Below are positions 26,244 through 35,606 of a stretch of DNA of 41,081 bases, one piece after another. A program made the translations under genes and the position numbers. The notes under the pieces are model-generated. The model saw nothing but the letters and a program-made list of their open reading frames with translations. It made no database searches and was not told the origin of the DNA. The stretch lies in the NCBI GenBank assembly GCA_903951595.1, contig CAJBCQ010000029.1, positions 1 to 41,081 of the forward strand, in the 5' to 3' direction. Source of the DNA: an uncultured Hyphomicrobiales bacterium (lineage in GTDB: Bacteria > Pseudomonadota > Alphaproteobacteria > Rhizobiales > Aestuariivirgaceae). Positions within the stretch are counted from its first letter, which is position 1. Each line of letters begins with the position of its first letter.

Positions 26244-26714
26244 ATGAACCTTTCTTCCGACTGGTCTGAGATCGCCCTTCGCCTGTTTGCCGCCATTGCG
26301 GCGGGGGCGGCGATTGGGGTGAACCGGGATTTGCACGGCAAGCCCGCTGGGGTGCGGCTGAACGCGCTGGTGGCGATGGTGGGCGCGTTGCTGATGATCC
26401 TTGCCGAAGAAATGGCGCGGATTGGCGACATGAACGCCTATAGCCGCATCGTGCAGGGCTTTATCGGTGGCATTGGCTTTCTGGGCGCGGGCATGATCAT
26501 CCGCGAGGTAGACGGCACCCGCATCCAAAACCTGACGACCGCTGCCACCACGCTTCTCACGGCGAGCATCGGGGTTGCCTGTGGGCTGGGCCTGTGGCGC
26601 GTCGGGGCCATTTCGGCACTGGCCGCGCTTGTGCTTTTAACGCTGGGCCTTCTGGTGGACCGACTGCTTTATGGGCGGGCGGGGCCGGAGAATCGGGCCG
26701 AAAAGCAGCCCTAG
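26244..26714 (+). CDS. MgtC/SapB family protein
   Basis: AAGAAIGVNRDLHGKPAGVRLNALVAMVGALLMI, GFIGGIGFLGAGMII, TTAATTLLTASIGVACGLG. Confidence 0.92.
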   Translation: MNLSSDWSEIALRLFAAIAAGAAIGVNRDLHGKPAGVRLNALVAMVGALLMILAEEMARIGDMNAYSRIVQGFIGGIGFLGAGMIIREVDGTRIQNLTTAATTLLTASIGVACGLGLWRVGAISALAALVLLTLGLLVDRLLYGRAGPENRAEKQP

Positions 26715-26917
26715 CCGGCACTGGGAACGCGGCCTGAAAACTCAGCTTCCAGCCGCTGTTCCAGGGCTTCCAGGTCGGTCGGCACGGGTAGGCCTAACCC
26801 TCTTAATTCCTGAAGCTTTTCATGGATTTCGAGGTAAAGTTCATGCTTGTTTTCCGGCGCTTTTTCCACCTCCTGCATGAGCAGCGAAAGCTCGGCCGTC
26901 AGTCGTTCAAATGCCAT
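26711..26917 (-). CDS. Small hypothetical helical protein
   Basis: 68 aa acidic helical ORF; stop codon overlaps the MgtC stop in a shared CTAG. Confidence 0.55.
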   Translation of the reverse strand: MAFERLTAELSLLMQEVEKAPENKHELYLEIHEKLQELRGLGLPVPTDLEALEQRLEAEFSGRVPSAG

Positions 26918-27101
26918 TTTCCTTGCCCTTCCAATGCGCCCCCCGACGGCTCAGTGGACGCTTGAAATGCGGCAGAATGTGAGCATATGATTGGGCATAC
27001 GTTGCACTGCTGTCTTTCGGACGTACACCTTCCCGGCGCTGTGAACGTTGCTGCAAGGCGGGGCTTGCCGCCGGTTTATGTTCCTTTGACGAGGAGTTGA
27101 A

Positions 27102-27308
27102 ATGGCTACGGGTACGGTGAAGTGGTTTGATACGGCCAAGGGCTATGGCTTCATTCAGCCAGGCGATGGCAGCAAGGATGCATTTGTCCACATTTCGGCG
27201 GTTGAACGCGCGGGGCTTACCATGCTGCGCGAGGGCCAGAAGGTTTCCTTCGACCTAACGCCGGGGCGCAATGGCAAGGCTTCTGCCGAAAATCTGAAGC
27301 TTCTCTAA
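27102..27308 (+). CDS. Cold-shock (CspA-type) protein
   Basis: MATGTVKWFDTAKGYGFIQPGDGSKDAFVHISAVERAG. Confidence 0.97.
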   Translation: MATGTVKWFDTAKGYGFIQPGDGSKDAFVHISAVERAGLTMLREGQKVSFDLTPGRNGKASAENLKLL

Positions 27309-27336
27309 GGCTTCACGGCAGATCAACTGAATGGCG

Positions 27337-27363
27337 CGCGCATCCGCAAGGGTGCGCGTTTTT
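27337..27363 (+). terminator. Rho-independent terminator after csp
   Basis: CGCGCATCC-GCAA-GGGTGCGCG then TTTTT; 9-bp stem (one G-U) with GNRA loop. Confidence 0.8.
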
Positions 27364-27369
27364 GTTTGG

Positions 27370-29205
27370 TCAGCTCCGCAGTGCCCGCAATGCGTTGAGA
27401 ACAGCGGCAGCATCAATCACCTCTTGCGCCAAAGCGCCTTCCACGGGGCCGAGATAGCCTAAAGCCGCAGCGATCATGCCCACAAAGGAAAGGCCCATGC
27501 CGATCCCTACCGATTGCAGCGCCACTTTACGCGAATGGCGCGCGATGCGAAGCGCGTCGGCCACGCGATCGAGCTTATCCACCACGATCACCGCATCAGC
27601 GGCTTGCGCGGAAGCTGCCGAGCCGCGCGCACCCATGGCGATGCCCACTTCCGCAGCCGCCAAGGCTGGCGCGTCATTCATGCCATCGCCCACCATCAGC
27701 ACAGGCTCAATGGCTTGTTCACGCGCCACAATCGCCACTTTCTCAGCGGGTTTTAGTTCGGCATGCACTTCATCCACACCAAGGCGCGCGCCTACCTCGT
27801 CGGCAACATCGCGCCGATCACCTGTCACCATGATGAAGCGGCGGATGCCATATTTGCGGGCATTGGAAATGGCGTTTTCGGATTCAGGCCGGATACTATC
27901 AGCAAGCCGGATGGCACCGGCAAGCTTGCCCGCGATGGACACAAACACGGTGAGCGCCACGCCATCCCCCTCACCCAATGCGTGCCCGTTGCGGGGCTTT
28001 GCTTTCAGCGTGGCGAAAACGAATTCAGCCGAGCCAGAGGCAACTTGCTTGGCCGCCACGGTGCCAGAAAGCCCCGCACCGGGGGCTTCTTTCACGCGGG
28101 TTGGGCGTTGGAGCTGAAGCCCCTTGGCGATGGCAGCCGCCGTTATGGTTTCGGCAACGCCGTGATGCGACACCTGTTCGAGAGATGCGGCAAAGGTTAG
28201 CACTTGATCCGGCGTGAAACCCTTGGCGGCGTTGATGCTGATGATATCAGGACGGCCTTGGGTGAGGGTTCCCGTCTTGTCGAATAGCAACACGCGCACG
28301 CGGCCCAATCGCTCCAACGCACCGCCAGATTTGATGAGAACACCATGGCGCGCGGCGGCTGAAAGGCCCGACACAATCGCCACTGGCACCCCAAGAATGA
28401 GCGGACACGGTGTCGCGATGACGAGGACAGCCAGAATGCGGCGCGGATCATCTGACAGCAATCCGGCAAGGGCAGCCATGATGGCGGTGAGGGCGAGAAA
28501 ATAAAGCGCGTAGCGATCCGCGAGCCTCTGGGCCGGGGCTTTGGAATTTTGCGCTTCATCCACCAGGCGAATAATGCCGGCATAGGTGGATTGCGCGGGT
28601 GCTTGTGTTACCAGCATATCAAAGGGGCCAGCGGCATTCACGCTGCCTGACATGATTTCCGAACCGGCTCGATGTGTGACGGGCAATGGCTCGCCGGTCA
28701 GGGCTGATTCATCCAGCACGCCGGGGCTGCTGCCAGTGATGGTGCCATCGGCGGGAACGGTTTCGCCTGCTTTCACCAGCAAACGGTCGCCTGGCACCAC
28801 GGCATCCAGTGCCACGGTACGCAGTCCCTGCTTGTCATAGCGATGCGCGAGATGCGGGTTGCGGGCCAGCAGAGCCGACATGTCTCGTCTTGCGCGATAT
28901 TGCGCGAAGCTTTCCAGCATGGTGCCGCCGGAGAACATCAACGCCACGATGATGCCAGCCAGATATTCATTCAGCCACAAGGCACCTGCCATCGAGAAGG
29001 CCGCGATAATGTCCAGCCCAAATTGGCCCTTGGCGAGCGCGCGGATGATGGTGAGGATGAGAACGACCAGAATAGGCCCGGTGCCGATGAGCCAGAGCCG
29101 ATCGGCCCAAGCCTGGTCGCCCCACGCCCAAGCCGCAAGGCCCGCCAGCAAGGCGGTGGCAGGCCAGAGAAAGAGTCCGAAGCCTTCAAGCTCGCGCAGT
29201 TTCAT
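27370..29205 (-). CDS. Heavy-metal-type (P1B-like) P-type ATPase without N-terminal metal-binding domain
   Basis: DESALTGEPLPV, TPCPLILGVPVAIVSGLSAAARHGVLIKSGGALERL, FDKTGTLTQG, VMVGDGMNDAPALAAAEVGIAMG. Confidence 0.92.
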   Translation of the reverse strand: MKLRELEGFGLFLWPATALLAGLAAWAWGDQAWADRLWLIGTGPILVVLILTIIRALAKGQFGLDIIAAFSMAGALWLNEYLAGIIVALMFSGGTMLESFAQYRARRDMSALLARNPHLAHRYDKQGLRTVALDAVVPGDRLLVKAGETVPADGTITGSSPGVLDESALTGEPLPVTHRAGSEIMSGSVNAAGPFDMLVTQAPAQSTYAGIIRLVDEAQNSKAPAQRLADRYALYFLALTAIMAALAGLLSDDPRRILAVLVIATPCPLILGVPVAIVSGLSAAARHGVLIKSGGALERLGRVRVLLFDKTGTLTQGRPDIISINAAKGFTPDQVLTFAASLEQVSHHGVAETITAAAIAKGLQLQRPTRVKEAPGAGLSGTVAAKQVASGSAEFVFATLKAKPRNGHALGEGDGVALTVFVSIAGKLAGAIRLADSIRPESENAISNARKYGIRRFIMVTGDRRDVADEVGARLGVDEVHAELKPAEKVAIVAREQAIEPVLMVGDGMNDAPALAAAEVGIAMGARGSAASAQAADAVIVVDKLDRVADALRIARHSRKVALQSVGIGMGLSFVGMIAAALGYLGPVEGALAQEVIDAAAVLNALRALRS

Positions 29206-29217
29206 GTCTCATCACTT

Positions 29218-29880
29218 TCACTGAGCCGCACTTGTGGCAAAACCGCTCGCAGAGGCTGGATAGGCCACGGCGATGCCGTAGCCTGCTTCCAATTGTATCT
29301 GCACCAGACCTTCGGCAATGTTGGAAAGTGTCCAAGTGCTGCCCAAGGGAATGTCAGCGGCAGAAAGCGGCCAACGCACGCCTTTCAGGGTGAGGGATTT
29401 GAGATCGGTAAGCGCAATGAGGCTGAGGCGGCTGGCCGGTGGTAGATCGAGCTCATGGCTTCCTGCGATCAGGGGCATGGCTTCTTCATCCCCGCTCGAA
29501 ATGAGCACTTTCACGCCCTGCCGCGCAAGGCGCAAAGCGAGGGTGAAATGGCCCAGCGCGTGATCGGTCTGGCCGCCAAGGCCACCCACAAACAGGATGG
29601 AAGTAGCCCCGCGGGCGATGGCCGCGTCGGCAGCGATTTCGCCATCCGTGCGGTCCTTGTCGGCAGGCCATTCCTCGCGCGGCACTTGGGCAAAACGGGG
29701 TACTTCGGCGGTGGGGGTAGAGTCAAAATCACCCACCCATAGTTCCACCGCAAGGCCCAATGTTTCGGCATGCAAAATGCCGCTGTCAGCCGCGATGACA
29801 CGGCTGCCACGGGTTTGCTGGGCGAGCCGATCCGTGGGCATGAGACTGCCGCCGAGGAGGATGCTGAAGCGGGTTTCCAT
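29218..29880 (-). CDS. thiN: Thiamine diphosphokinase
   Basis: ILLGGSLMPT, VIAADSGILHAETLGLAVELWVGDFDST, DKDRTDGEIAADAAIARGATSILFVGGLGGQTDHALGH. Confidence 0.88.
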   Translation of the reverse strand: METRFSILLGGSLMPTDRLAQQTRGSRVIAADSGILHAETLGLAVELWVGDFDSTPTAEVPRFAQVPREEWPADKDRTDGEIAADAAIARGATSILFVGGLGGQTDHALGHFTLALRLARQGVKVLISSGDEEAMPLIAGSHELDLPPASRLSLIALTDLKSLTLKGVRWPLSAADIPLGSTWTLSNIAEGLVQIQLEAGYGIAVAYPASASGFATSAAQ

Positions 29881-29960
29881 GAAGGTTCAGTAGCATTGGC
29901 GGATGGGGGAAGTCATCCCCGACCCTTGCGCGGGTAGTTTCAGTCACCTAAACTGCAATG

Positions 29961-30060
29961 GCTCGACGGGGTGCCTTGGCAAATGCTGGGCCTGAGAGGT
30001 GGAGATTTCCGCCAACCCGATGAACCTGATCCGGATAATGCCGGCGGAGGGAGGATGAGC
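29961..30060 (+). ncRNA. TPP (THI-box) riboswitch
   Basis: GGGGTGCC...CTGAGAGGTGGAGA...ACCCGATGAACCTGATCCGGATAATGCCGGCGGAGGGAGG; GCTC/GAGC outer pairing; upstream of thiamine ABC transporter genes. Confidence 0.93.
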
Positions 30061-30140
30061 ATCGCTTGGGCCTATCGTCCGGTTCCCCGCGTATCCTCCC
30101 TATCCGAAAATATGAAGTCGGAAGAATTGGAGGATCTTTT

Positions 30141-31136
30141 ATGCGCCTGATCGCTGCTGCCCTAGCCAGTCTCCTGCTGTGCGCCCCTGCCGCGCACGCT
30201 GCGCCAACGCTGACGATTTACACCTATGATAGTTTCACCGCCGAATGGGGCCCCGGCCCCGGCGTGAAAAAAGCCTTCGAAGCTGAATGTGGCTGCGAGG
30301 TGAAATTCGTGGCGCTGGCTGATGGTGTGGCACTGCTCAATCGGCTGAAAGCCGAGGGCGCTTCAACGCAAGCTGATGTGGTGTTGGGGCTTGATACGAA
30401 CCTCACCGCCGAAGCGCGTGAAACGGGCTTGTTCGCGGCGCATGGCATTGGGCTGGATGTGGTGAAATTGCCAATCGTGTGGAATGACGACCAGTTCCTG
30501 CCGTTTGATTATGCGCCTTTTGCCGTAGTCTATGACACTGAGAAAATGACGAACCCGCCAAAGAGCCTTGATGAGCTCGTCCATGGCGATGCTTCGCAGA
30601 AAATTATCATCCAAGATCCGCGCACATCCACGCCGGGCCTTGGGCTGCTTTTATGGATGCAGCAGGCATATGGCGACAAGGCACCAGAGGCTTGGGCAAA
30701 GCTGTCGAAGCGGGTTCTCACCGTCACACCGGGCTGGAGCGAGGCTTATGGGCTGTTCACCAAGGGCGAAGCGCCGATGGTGCTGAGTTACACCACCTCA
30801 CCCGCCTATCACATGATTGCCGAAAACACTGCGCGTTATCAGGCGGCTTCCTTCAGCGAAGGGCATTATTTGCAAGTGGAGGTGGCTGGCATGGTGAAGG
30901 GATCAGCCGAGGAGGCGCTTGCGCGCAAGTTCCTCGCCTTCATGGTCTCGCCTGCTTTCCAAGATCAGATCCCGCAAACCAATTGGATGTTCCCGGCGGC
31001 TGCTACCTCAAAGCCCTTGCCGGAAGCGTTTGGCAAGCTTGTGCAGCCTTCCAAGGTGCTGCTCTACAGCCCGCAGGAAGTGGCTGCCAATCGGCGGGCT
31101 TGGACGGATGCTTGGTTGAAAGCGATGGGTCGCTGA
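30141..31136 (+). CDS. thiB: Thiamine ABC transporter substrate-binding protein
   Basis: Signal peptide [54 protein letters not shown]; downstream of TPP riboswitch; ATG at 30141 preferred over 30066. Confidence 0.93.
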   Translation: MRLIAAALASLLLCAPAAHAAPTLTIYTYDSFTAEWGPGPGVKKAFEAECGCEVKFVALADGVALLNRLKAEGASTQADVVLGLDTNLTAEARETGLFAAHGIGLDVVKLPIVWNDDQFLPFDYAPFAVVYDTEKMTNPPKSLDELVHGDASQKIIIQDPRTSTPGLGLLLWMQQAYGDKAPEAWAKLSKRVLTVTPGWSEAYGLFTKGEAPMVLSYTTSPAYHMIAENTARYQAASFSEGHYLQVEVAGMVKGSAEEALARKFLAFMVSPAFQDQIPQTNWMFPAAATSKPLPEAFGKLVQPSKVLLYSPQEVAANRRAWTDAWLKAMGR

Positions 31137-31141
31137 GCGGC

Positions 31142-32641
31142 ATGCGTATCGCCCCCAGTGCGCTGATTGTGGCAGGCGTGATGGCAATAGCCATCATTCC
31201 GGCCCTTGCCGCATTGGGGTTATCGGCCAGCTCTAGCGGCGCGCCAAACTGGGATTATCTATGGCAGGCGGCGCGTTTTACGCTGTTGCAGGCGACATTC
31301 TCCACCCTGCTTTCGGCAGGGCTTGCGGTGCCGGTGGCACTCGTCCTGGCGCGGCGGAATTTTGTGGGGCGCAGCTTGCTGATGCAGCTATTTGCTGTGC
31401 CGCAATCGCTGCCGCCCTTGGTGGCGGTGTTGGGCTTGCTCGCTCTATTCGGTCAGGCGGGACTTATTGCCGGCATGCCCTCCATCTATGGATTGTCAGG
31501 CATTCTGCTGGCCCATGTATTCTTCAACCTGCCCTTCGCCGTGCGGCTGTTGCTAGCTGGCCTGGATACGATACCGGGGGAAAGCTGGCGGTTGGCGGCA
31601 CAGCTTGGCATGGGGCGCGTTGAGATTTTCCGCATCATCGAGCGGCCGGTGATTGTGCAAGCCCTGCCCGGCATTGCGGGGCTTATCTTCATGCTCTGTG
31701 TCACGAGCTTCACCATCGTGTTGACGCTGGGCGGTGGCCCGCGTGCGGCGACATTGGAAGTGGCGATCTATCAGGCTTTGCGGTTTGATTATGAGCCGCG
31801 CCTTGCGCTGATGCTGTCGCTGGCGCAATTGGTGTTGTGCGCGGCCTTCATGGCTTTTGCCACGCGCTTTGCCACACCCATGGCGGCATCAGCAGGCATG
31901 GGGGTTCGCAGCGAAAGGCCCACAACGCGCGGGGCATTGGATGCGCCGCTGCTGTTGCTTGCTGGCCTGTTCGTTGCCGCTCCGCTTGCTGCTGTGGCCG
32001 TGGCGGGGCTGGAGGCGGATGTGCTGAAGCTTCTCACGCAGGCCCGCACTTGGCAGGCCATAGCGACATCCACGCTGATCGCGGTTGCCGCGGCAAGCCT
32101 TGCGTTGGCCTTGGCCTTGCCGCTGGCGCGCATGGCGGGGCGGGGTGTGAAAGCGTTTCAGCTTTTGGGCCAAATCACGCTGCTCATTCCGCCCATTGTG
32201 CTGGGTGCGGGTTGGTTTCTTCTCGGTCATCGCTTGCCGGATTGGTCGGCACCGCTTTTCGTCATTCTGGGCAATGCGCTGATGGCTTTGCCTTTTGCGC
32301 TCACCGCTCTGCTTGGGGCCTTCACGCGCGCTGCGGCGGTGGATGATCGGTTGTGCGAAAGTTTGGGGCTGCAAGGCTTGGCCCGCTTGCGCCTCATTGA
32401 TTGGCCGCAGCTTCGCAGGGCCGTGGCCTTGGCCTTTGTGCTGGCGGTTATGGTTTCCTTCGGCGATTTGGGTGTCATTGCCTTTTTTGGGACGGAGGAT
32501 TTTGTCACCCTGCCCTTCCTGCTGTTTCAGCGACTTGGCAGTTACCGCACGGATGATGCCGCAGGGCTTGCGCTGATCCTCATGCTGCTGGCCTTGGCGC
32601 TGGCCGGTTTGGCGGATCGATTGGGAGAACGCAGAACATGA
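31142..32641 (+). CDS. thiP: Thiamine ABC transporter permease
   Basis: Two permease halves with EAA-like loops; ATG at 31142, whereas the track ORF at 30653 is an upstream extension overlapping thiB. Confidence 0.9.
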   Translation: MRIAPSALIVAGVMAIAIIPALAALGLSASSSGAPNWDYLWQAARFTLLQATFSTLLSAGLAVPVALVLARRNFVGRSLLMQLFAVPQSLPPLVAVLGLLALFGQAGLIAGMPSIYGLSGILLAHVFFNLPFAVRLLLAGLDTIPGESWRLAAQLGMGRVEIFRIIERPVIVQALPGIAGLIFMLCVTSFTIVLTLGGGPRAATLEVAIYQALRFDYEPRLALMLSLAQLVLCAAFMAFATRFATPMAASAGMGVRSERPTTRGALDAPLLLLAGLFVAAPLAAVAVAGLEADVLKLLTQARTWQAIATSTLIAVAAASLALALALPLARMAGRGVKAFQLLGQITLLIPPIVLGAGWFLLGHRLPDWSAPLFVILGNALMALPFALTALLGAFTRAAAVDDRLCESLGLQGLARLRLIDWPQLRRAVALAFVLAVMVSFGDLGVIAFFGTEDFVTLPFLLFQRLGSYRTDDAAGLALILMLLALALAGLADRLGERRT

Positions 32642-33321
32642 TCCGGCTGGAAAATGTGGAATATATCGCTGGCGATTTCCGCGCGGGCTTTGATGCGGAA
32701 ATTCCAAAAGGCAGCTTTGTTGGCATTTTGGGGCCAAGCGGTGGTGGCAAAACCACGCTGCTTTGCCTGCTGGCGGGCTTTGCCCAGCCGCAAGCGGGGC
32801 GCATTTGGATGGCGGGTGAGGATGTCACCCAAGCCACCCCCGCCGCGCGCCCCGTGACCATGCTGTTTCAGGAACACAATCTGTTCGCGCATCTGAGCGC
32901 GTTTGAGAATGCCGCACTTGGCCTTGCGCCATCGCTCACGCTTTCAGCGGGTGAGACGGCGCAAGTGGAAGCCGCACTTGCCCGCGTTGGGCTTGCCGGC
33001 AAGGCGGGCAACAAGCCTGCCGAATTGTCCGGTGGCGAGCGCCAGCGGGTGGCCTTGGCACGGGCTTTGTTACGCGACAAGCCGGTACTGCTGCTCGACG
33101 AGCCCTTTGCGGGGTTAGGGCCAAAGCTTCGCCGGGAAATGCTTCAACTGGTGATGGATTTGCAGGCCGAGCGTGGGCTAACCGTCATTCTCGTTTCGCA
33201 TGAGCCGGATGACCTTAAAATGGCCGCCAGCCATGCCGCTTTCATATCACAGGGCCGCATGAGCGCCATTGTGCCCATTGCGCGTTTCTTTGATGAGCCG
33301 CAGCTTGCCGACTATCTCTAG
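32638..33321 (+). CDS. thiQ: Thiamine ABC transporter ATP-binding protein
   Basis: GPSGGGKTTLLCLLAG Walker A, LSGGERQRVALARALL signature, LLLDEPFAGL Walker B; 4-bp overlap with thiP. Confidence 0.93.
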   Translation: MIRLENVEYIAGDFRAGFDAEIPKGSFVGILGPSGGGKTTLLCLLAGFAQPQAGRIWMAGEDVTQATPAARPVTMLFQEHNLFAHLSAFENAALGLAPSLTLSAGETAQVEAALARVGLAGKAGNKPAELSGGERQRVALARALLRDKPVLLLDEPFAGLGPKLRREMLQLVMDLQAERGLTVILVSHEPDDLKMAASHAAFISQGRMSAIVPIARFFDEPQLADYL

Positions 33322-33353
33322 CTTGCCCGGTTCGGCTCTGGCATGATCGGCTG

Positions 33354-34244
33354 ATGACCGATTTCAAACATTTCCGCGTATTGCGCCTTACGGATAATCT
33401 CATCGGCTTTTATGATGGGCGTGGTGAGGGCGTGGCCTATGGCACCGATAATTGGGTGAATGCGGGTGCCTTGTCGCTGGGCATTTGCAGCTATGCGCTG
33501 GTGGATGAGGGCGAAGCACTTGTCTATGATACGCATGTTTCACCCGCGCATGGCGAGATGATCCGGCGCACTTTGCACAAGATGCATGTGAGCAAGATCA
33601 CCGTGGTGTTGAGCCATTGGCATCTTGATCATGTGGCGGGCACTTGCGCTTTTGATGACTGCGAGATCATCGCCAATCGGCTCACGCTGCAAGCGTTGGA
33701 GAAGAACAAGGCGGCGATTGAGACGGGAACGCTTCATGGGCCTCCTGCCATTCATCCACTGGTGCTGCCAACGCGCATCTATGAAGACCAGCTCACGCTG
33801 CATGTGGGAAGCCTTGAAGTGCAGCTTCGCCATGTCGCGGCCCATAGTCGTGATGGAACGGTGCTTTATTTGCCCGATGAGGCTTTGTTGCTGGCGGGTG
33901 ATACGCTGGAAGATACCGTTAGCTGGGTGGCAGAGCCTGACACCATCCCCGAACAGCTGGAAGCCTTGGACCGCATGTGGGGCTGGGAGATTGAGAAGGT
34001 TTACCCCAATCACGGCGACCCCATGATCATCGAAGGCACAGGCTATCGCAAAACGCTGATCCGCGCGAACCAGCAATATCTTCGCAGCCTGCAACGTGCC
34101 ACCCGCGAAGAAGACATCGCCACCCTGCCGCTGAAGGAATTCATCGCTGGGCCATTGCAGGCAGGCTGGGTGAATTATTACGAACCTTACGAGCGCGTCC
34201 ATGCGGAGAATTTGGCACGGGTGAAGATGGCGGTGGTGAGGTAA
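33354..34244 (+). CDS. MBL-fold metallo-hydrolase
   Basis: LSHWHLDHVAGTCAF motif, AAHSRDGTVLYLPDEALLLAGDTLEDTV, YPNHGDPMI. Confidence 0.9.
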   Translation: MTDFKHFRVLRLTDNLIGFYDGRGEGVAYGTDNWVNAGALSLGICSYALVDEGEALVYDTHVSPAHGEMIRRTLHKMHVSKITVVLSHWHLDHVAGTCAFDDCEIIANRLTLQALEKNKAAIETGTLHGPPAIHPLVLPTRIYEDQLTLHVGSLEVQLRHVAAHSRDGTVLYLPDEALLLAGDTLEDTVSWVAEPDTIPEQLEALDRMWGWEIEKVYPNHGDPMIIEGTGYRKTLIRANQQYLRSLQRATREEDIATLPLKEFIAGPLQAGWVNYYEPYERVHAENLARVKMAVVR

Positions 34245-34552
34245 CGCCTCTCCACGTCATCCTCGGGCTGAACATCAAGCCCGAGGGTGACGGTTGGGGG
34301 GTGAGGTAACCCCTCTCCACGTCATCCTCGGGCGTGACCCGAGGATCCTTTTCCCCTTCGCTTTCTTTCCGCTTTCGAACGCGCTGATCCGTTCAAATGA
34401 AAAGGGCCCTCGGGTCAAGCCCGAGGGTGACGGTTGGCGGGTGGGCGTGACCCGAGGATCCTTTTCCCCTTCGCTTTCTTTCAGCTTCCGAACGCGCTGA
34501 TCCGTTCAAATGAAAAGGCCCCTCGGGTCAAGCCCGAGGGTGACGGTTGGGG
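34236..34552. repeat. Intergenic direct-repeat block: two ~113-bp tandem units (34330-34442, 34443-~34552) preceded by a 65-bp-offset shorter repeat (34236 and 34301)
   Basis: gggcgtgacccgaggatccttttccccttcgctttctttc...ccctcgggtcaagcccgagggtgacggttgg repeated nearly exactly; internal palindromes (CCTCGGG..CCCGAGG). Confidence 0.9.
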
Positions 34553-35446
34553 TTACCGGTGTGGCTTTGGTGGTTTGCGGCGGCGTTTTACGGCTTCTTC
34601 TTCATCGGTCAAATCGAGCAGTGCGCGCATCATGTGTAGGCCTGCGCGGCTTTCTAGGCAGACGAGCCATTCACGCATGGGCGCGTGCCAGTCGCTGAAT
34701 TCCAGCGGGATAAGATGGGCGCTGGCCGCAAATTCGCTTTGCGAGACAACGCCTATCCCTAAGCCCTGCGCCACCGCTTCGGCGGCTGCTTCACGGCCTT
34801 CGATTTCCAGCACATTGCGCGCGCGCAGGCCGCGGCGGGCAAATTCCTGTTCCACAAGGCGACGGGTGAGCGAGCCCTCCTCGCGCAGCACCAAAGGAAG
34901 GCTCGCCAGTTCGGTTAGGCTGAGGGTCTTTTGTCCGAAGCCTGCCGGGGCAAAGGCAATGAGGCGGCTTTCGCTCAAAGGCCGTGAGCGCAAGGCGGGG
35001 CTTGTGGGTAGTTCGGCAAGGACGGCGAAATCAATCTCGAAGCCTTCCAGCTTGGCCATCAGGCTTGCCGTATTGCCACCCGTTAATTTGAGGGCAATGG
35101 CGGGGTAGCGTTTGCGAAAACGCGCAAGCAGTGGCAGCACATGGACGGCAGCATCCGCCCCGATCAACAAGGTGCCCTCCCGAAGCCCGCGTGCGCGCGA
35201 CAAAAGCTCGTCCACCTCGGCTTCGGTTTCAAACAGGCGCTCGGTAAGTGCCAGAAGGCGGCGACCCAGATCGGTCAGCTCTACCCCGCGCGGCAAGCGG
35301 CGGAAAAGTTGGACGCCATGGGCTTCTTCCAGCTTTCGCACATGATCCGAGATGGCAGGCTGGGTGAGGCCCACCGCAATAGCGGCGCGTGAAAAGCTGC
35401 CGGAACGGGCAACAGCGTGGAAGGCTTTCAACTGGGCATGGCTCAT
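34553..35446 (-). CDS. LysR-family transcriptional regulator
   Basis: LKAFHAVARSGSFSRAAIAVGLTQPAISDHVRKLEEAHGVQLFRR; divergent from phnWAY. Confidence 0.93.
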   Translation of the reverse strand: MSHAQLKAFHAVARSGSFSRAAIAVGLTQPAISDHVRKLEEAHGVQLFRRLPRGVELTDLGRRLLALTERLFETEAEVDELLSRARGLREGTLLIGADAAVHVLPLLARFRKRYPAIALKLTGGNTASLMAKLEGFEIDFAVLAELPTSPALRSRPLSESRLIAFAPAGFGQKTLSLTELASLPLVLREEGSLTRRLVEQEFARRGLRARNVLEIEGREAAAEAVAQGLGIGVVSQSEFAASAHLIPLEFSDWHAPMREWLVCLESRAGLHMMRALLDLTDEEEAVKRRRKPPKPHR

Positions 35447-35606
35447 ATATCTTTATTTCTGATGGCAGCGATAATTTCAAGCAATTTGACTTATGGGCAG
35501 GTGGGCGGCACTGTCGGCGCAATGCCACCAGTCAGGGATGTGCCCGATGCAGAAGCCATATGCCGTCAGCCCACGCAGTTTTCGAGGCCCGGAGGGGCAG
35601 GAGGAC

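Noticed and set aside
27057-27072. GGCGG...CCGCC hairpin in the csp leader as a thermosensor
   Set aside because: Only a 5-bp stem; too weak to claim regulation without folding and conservation data.
30653-31141. 163-aa N-terminal extension of the ThiP ORF
   Set aside because: Overlaps thiB in another frame; ATG at 31142 gives a normal TM-starting ThiP.
31889-32737. 282-aa minus-strand ORF
   Set aside because: Antisense to thiP/thiQ; Q/R/H-rich shadow composition, no domain recognisable.
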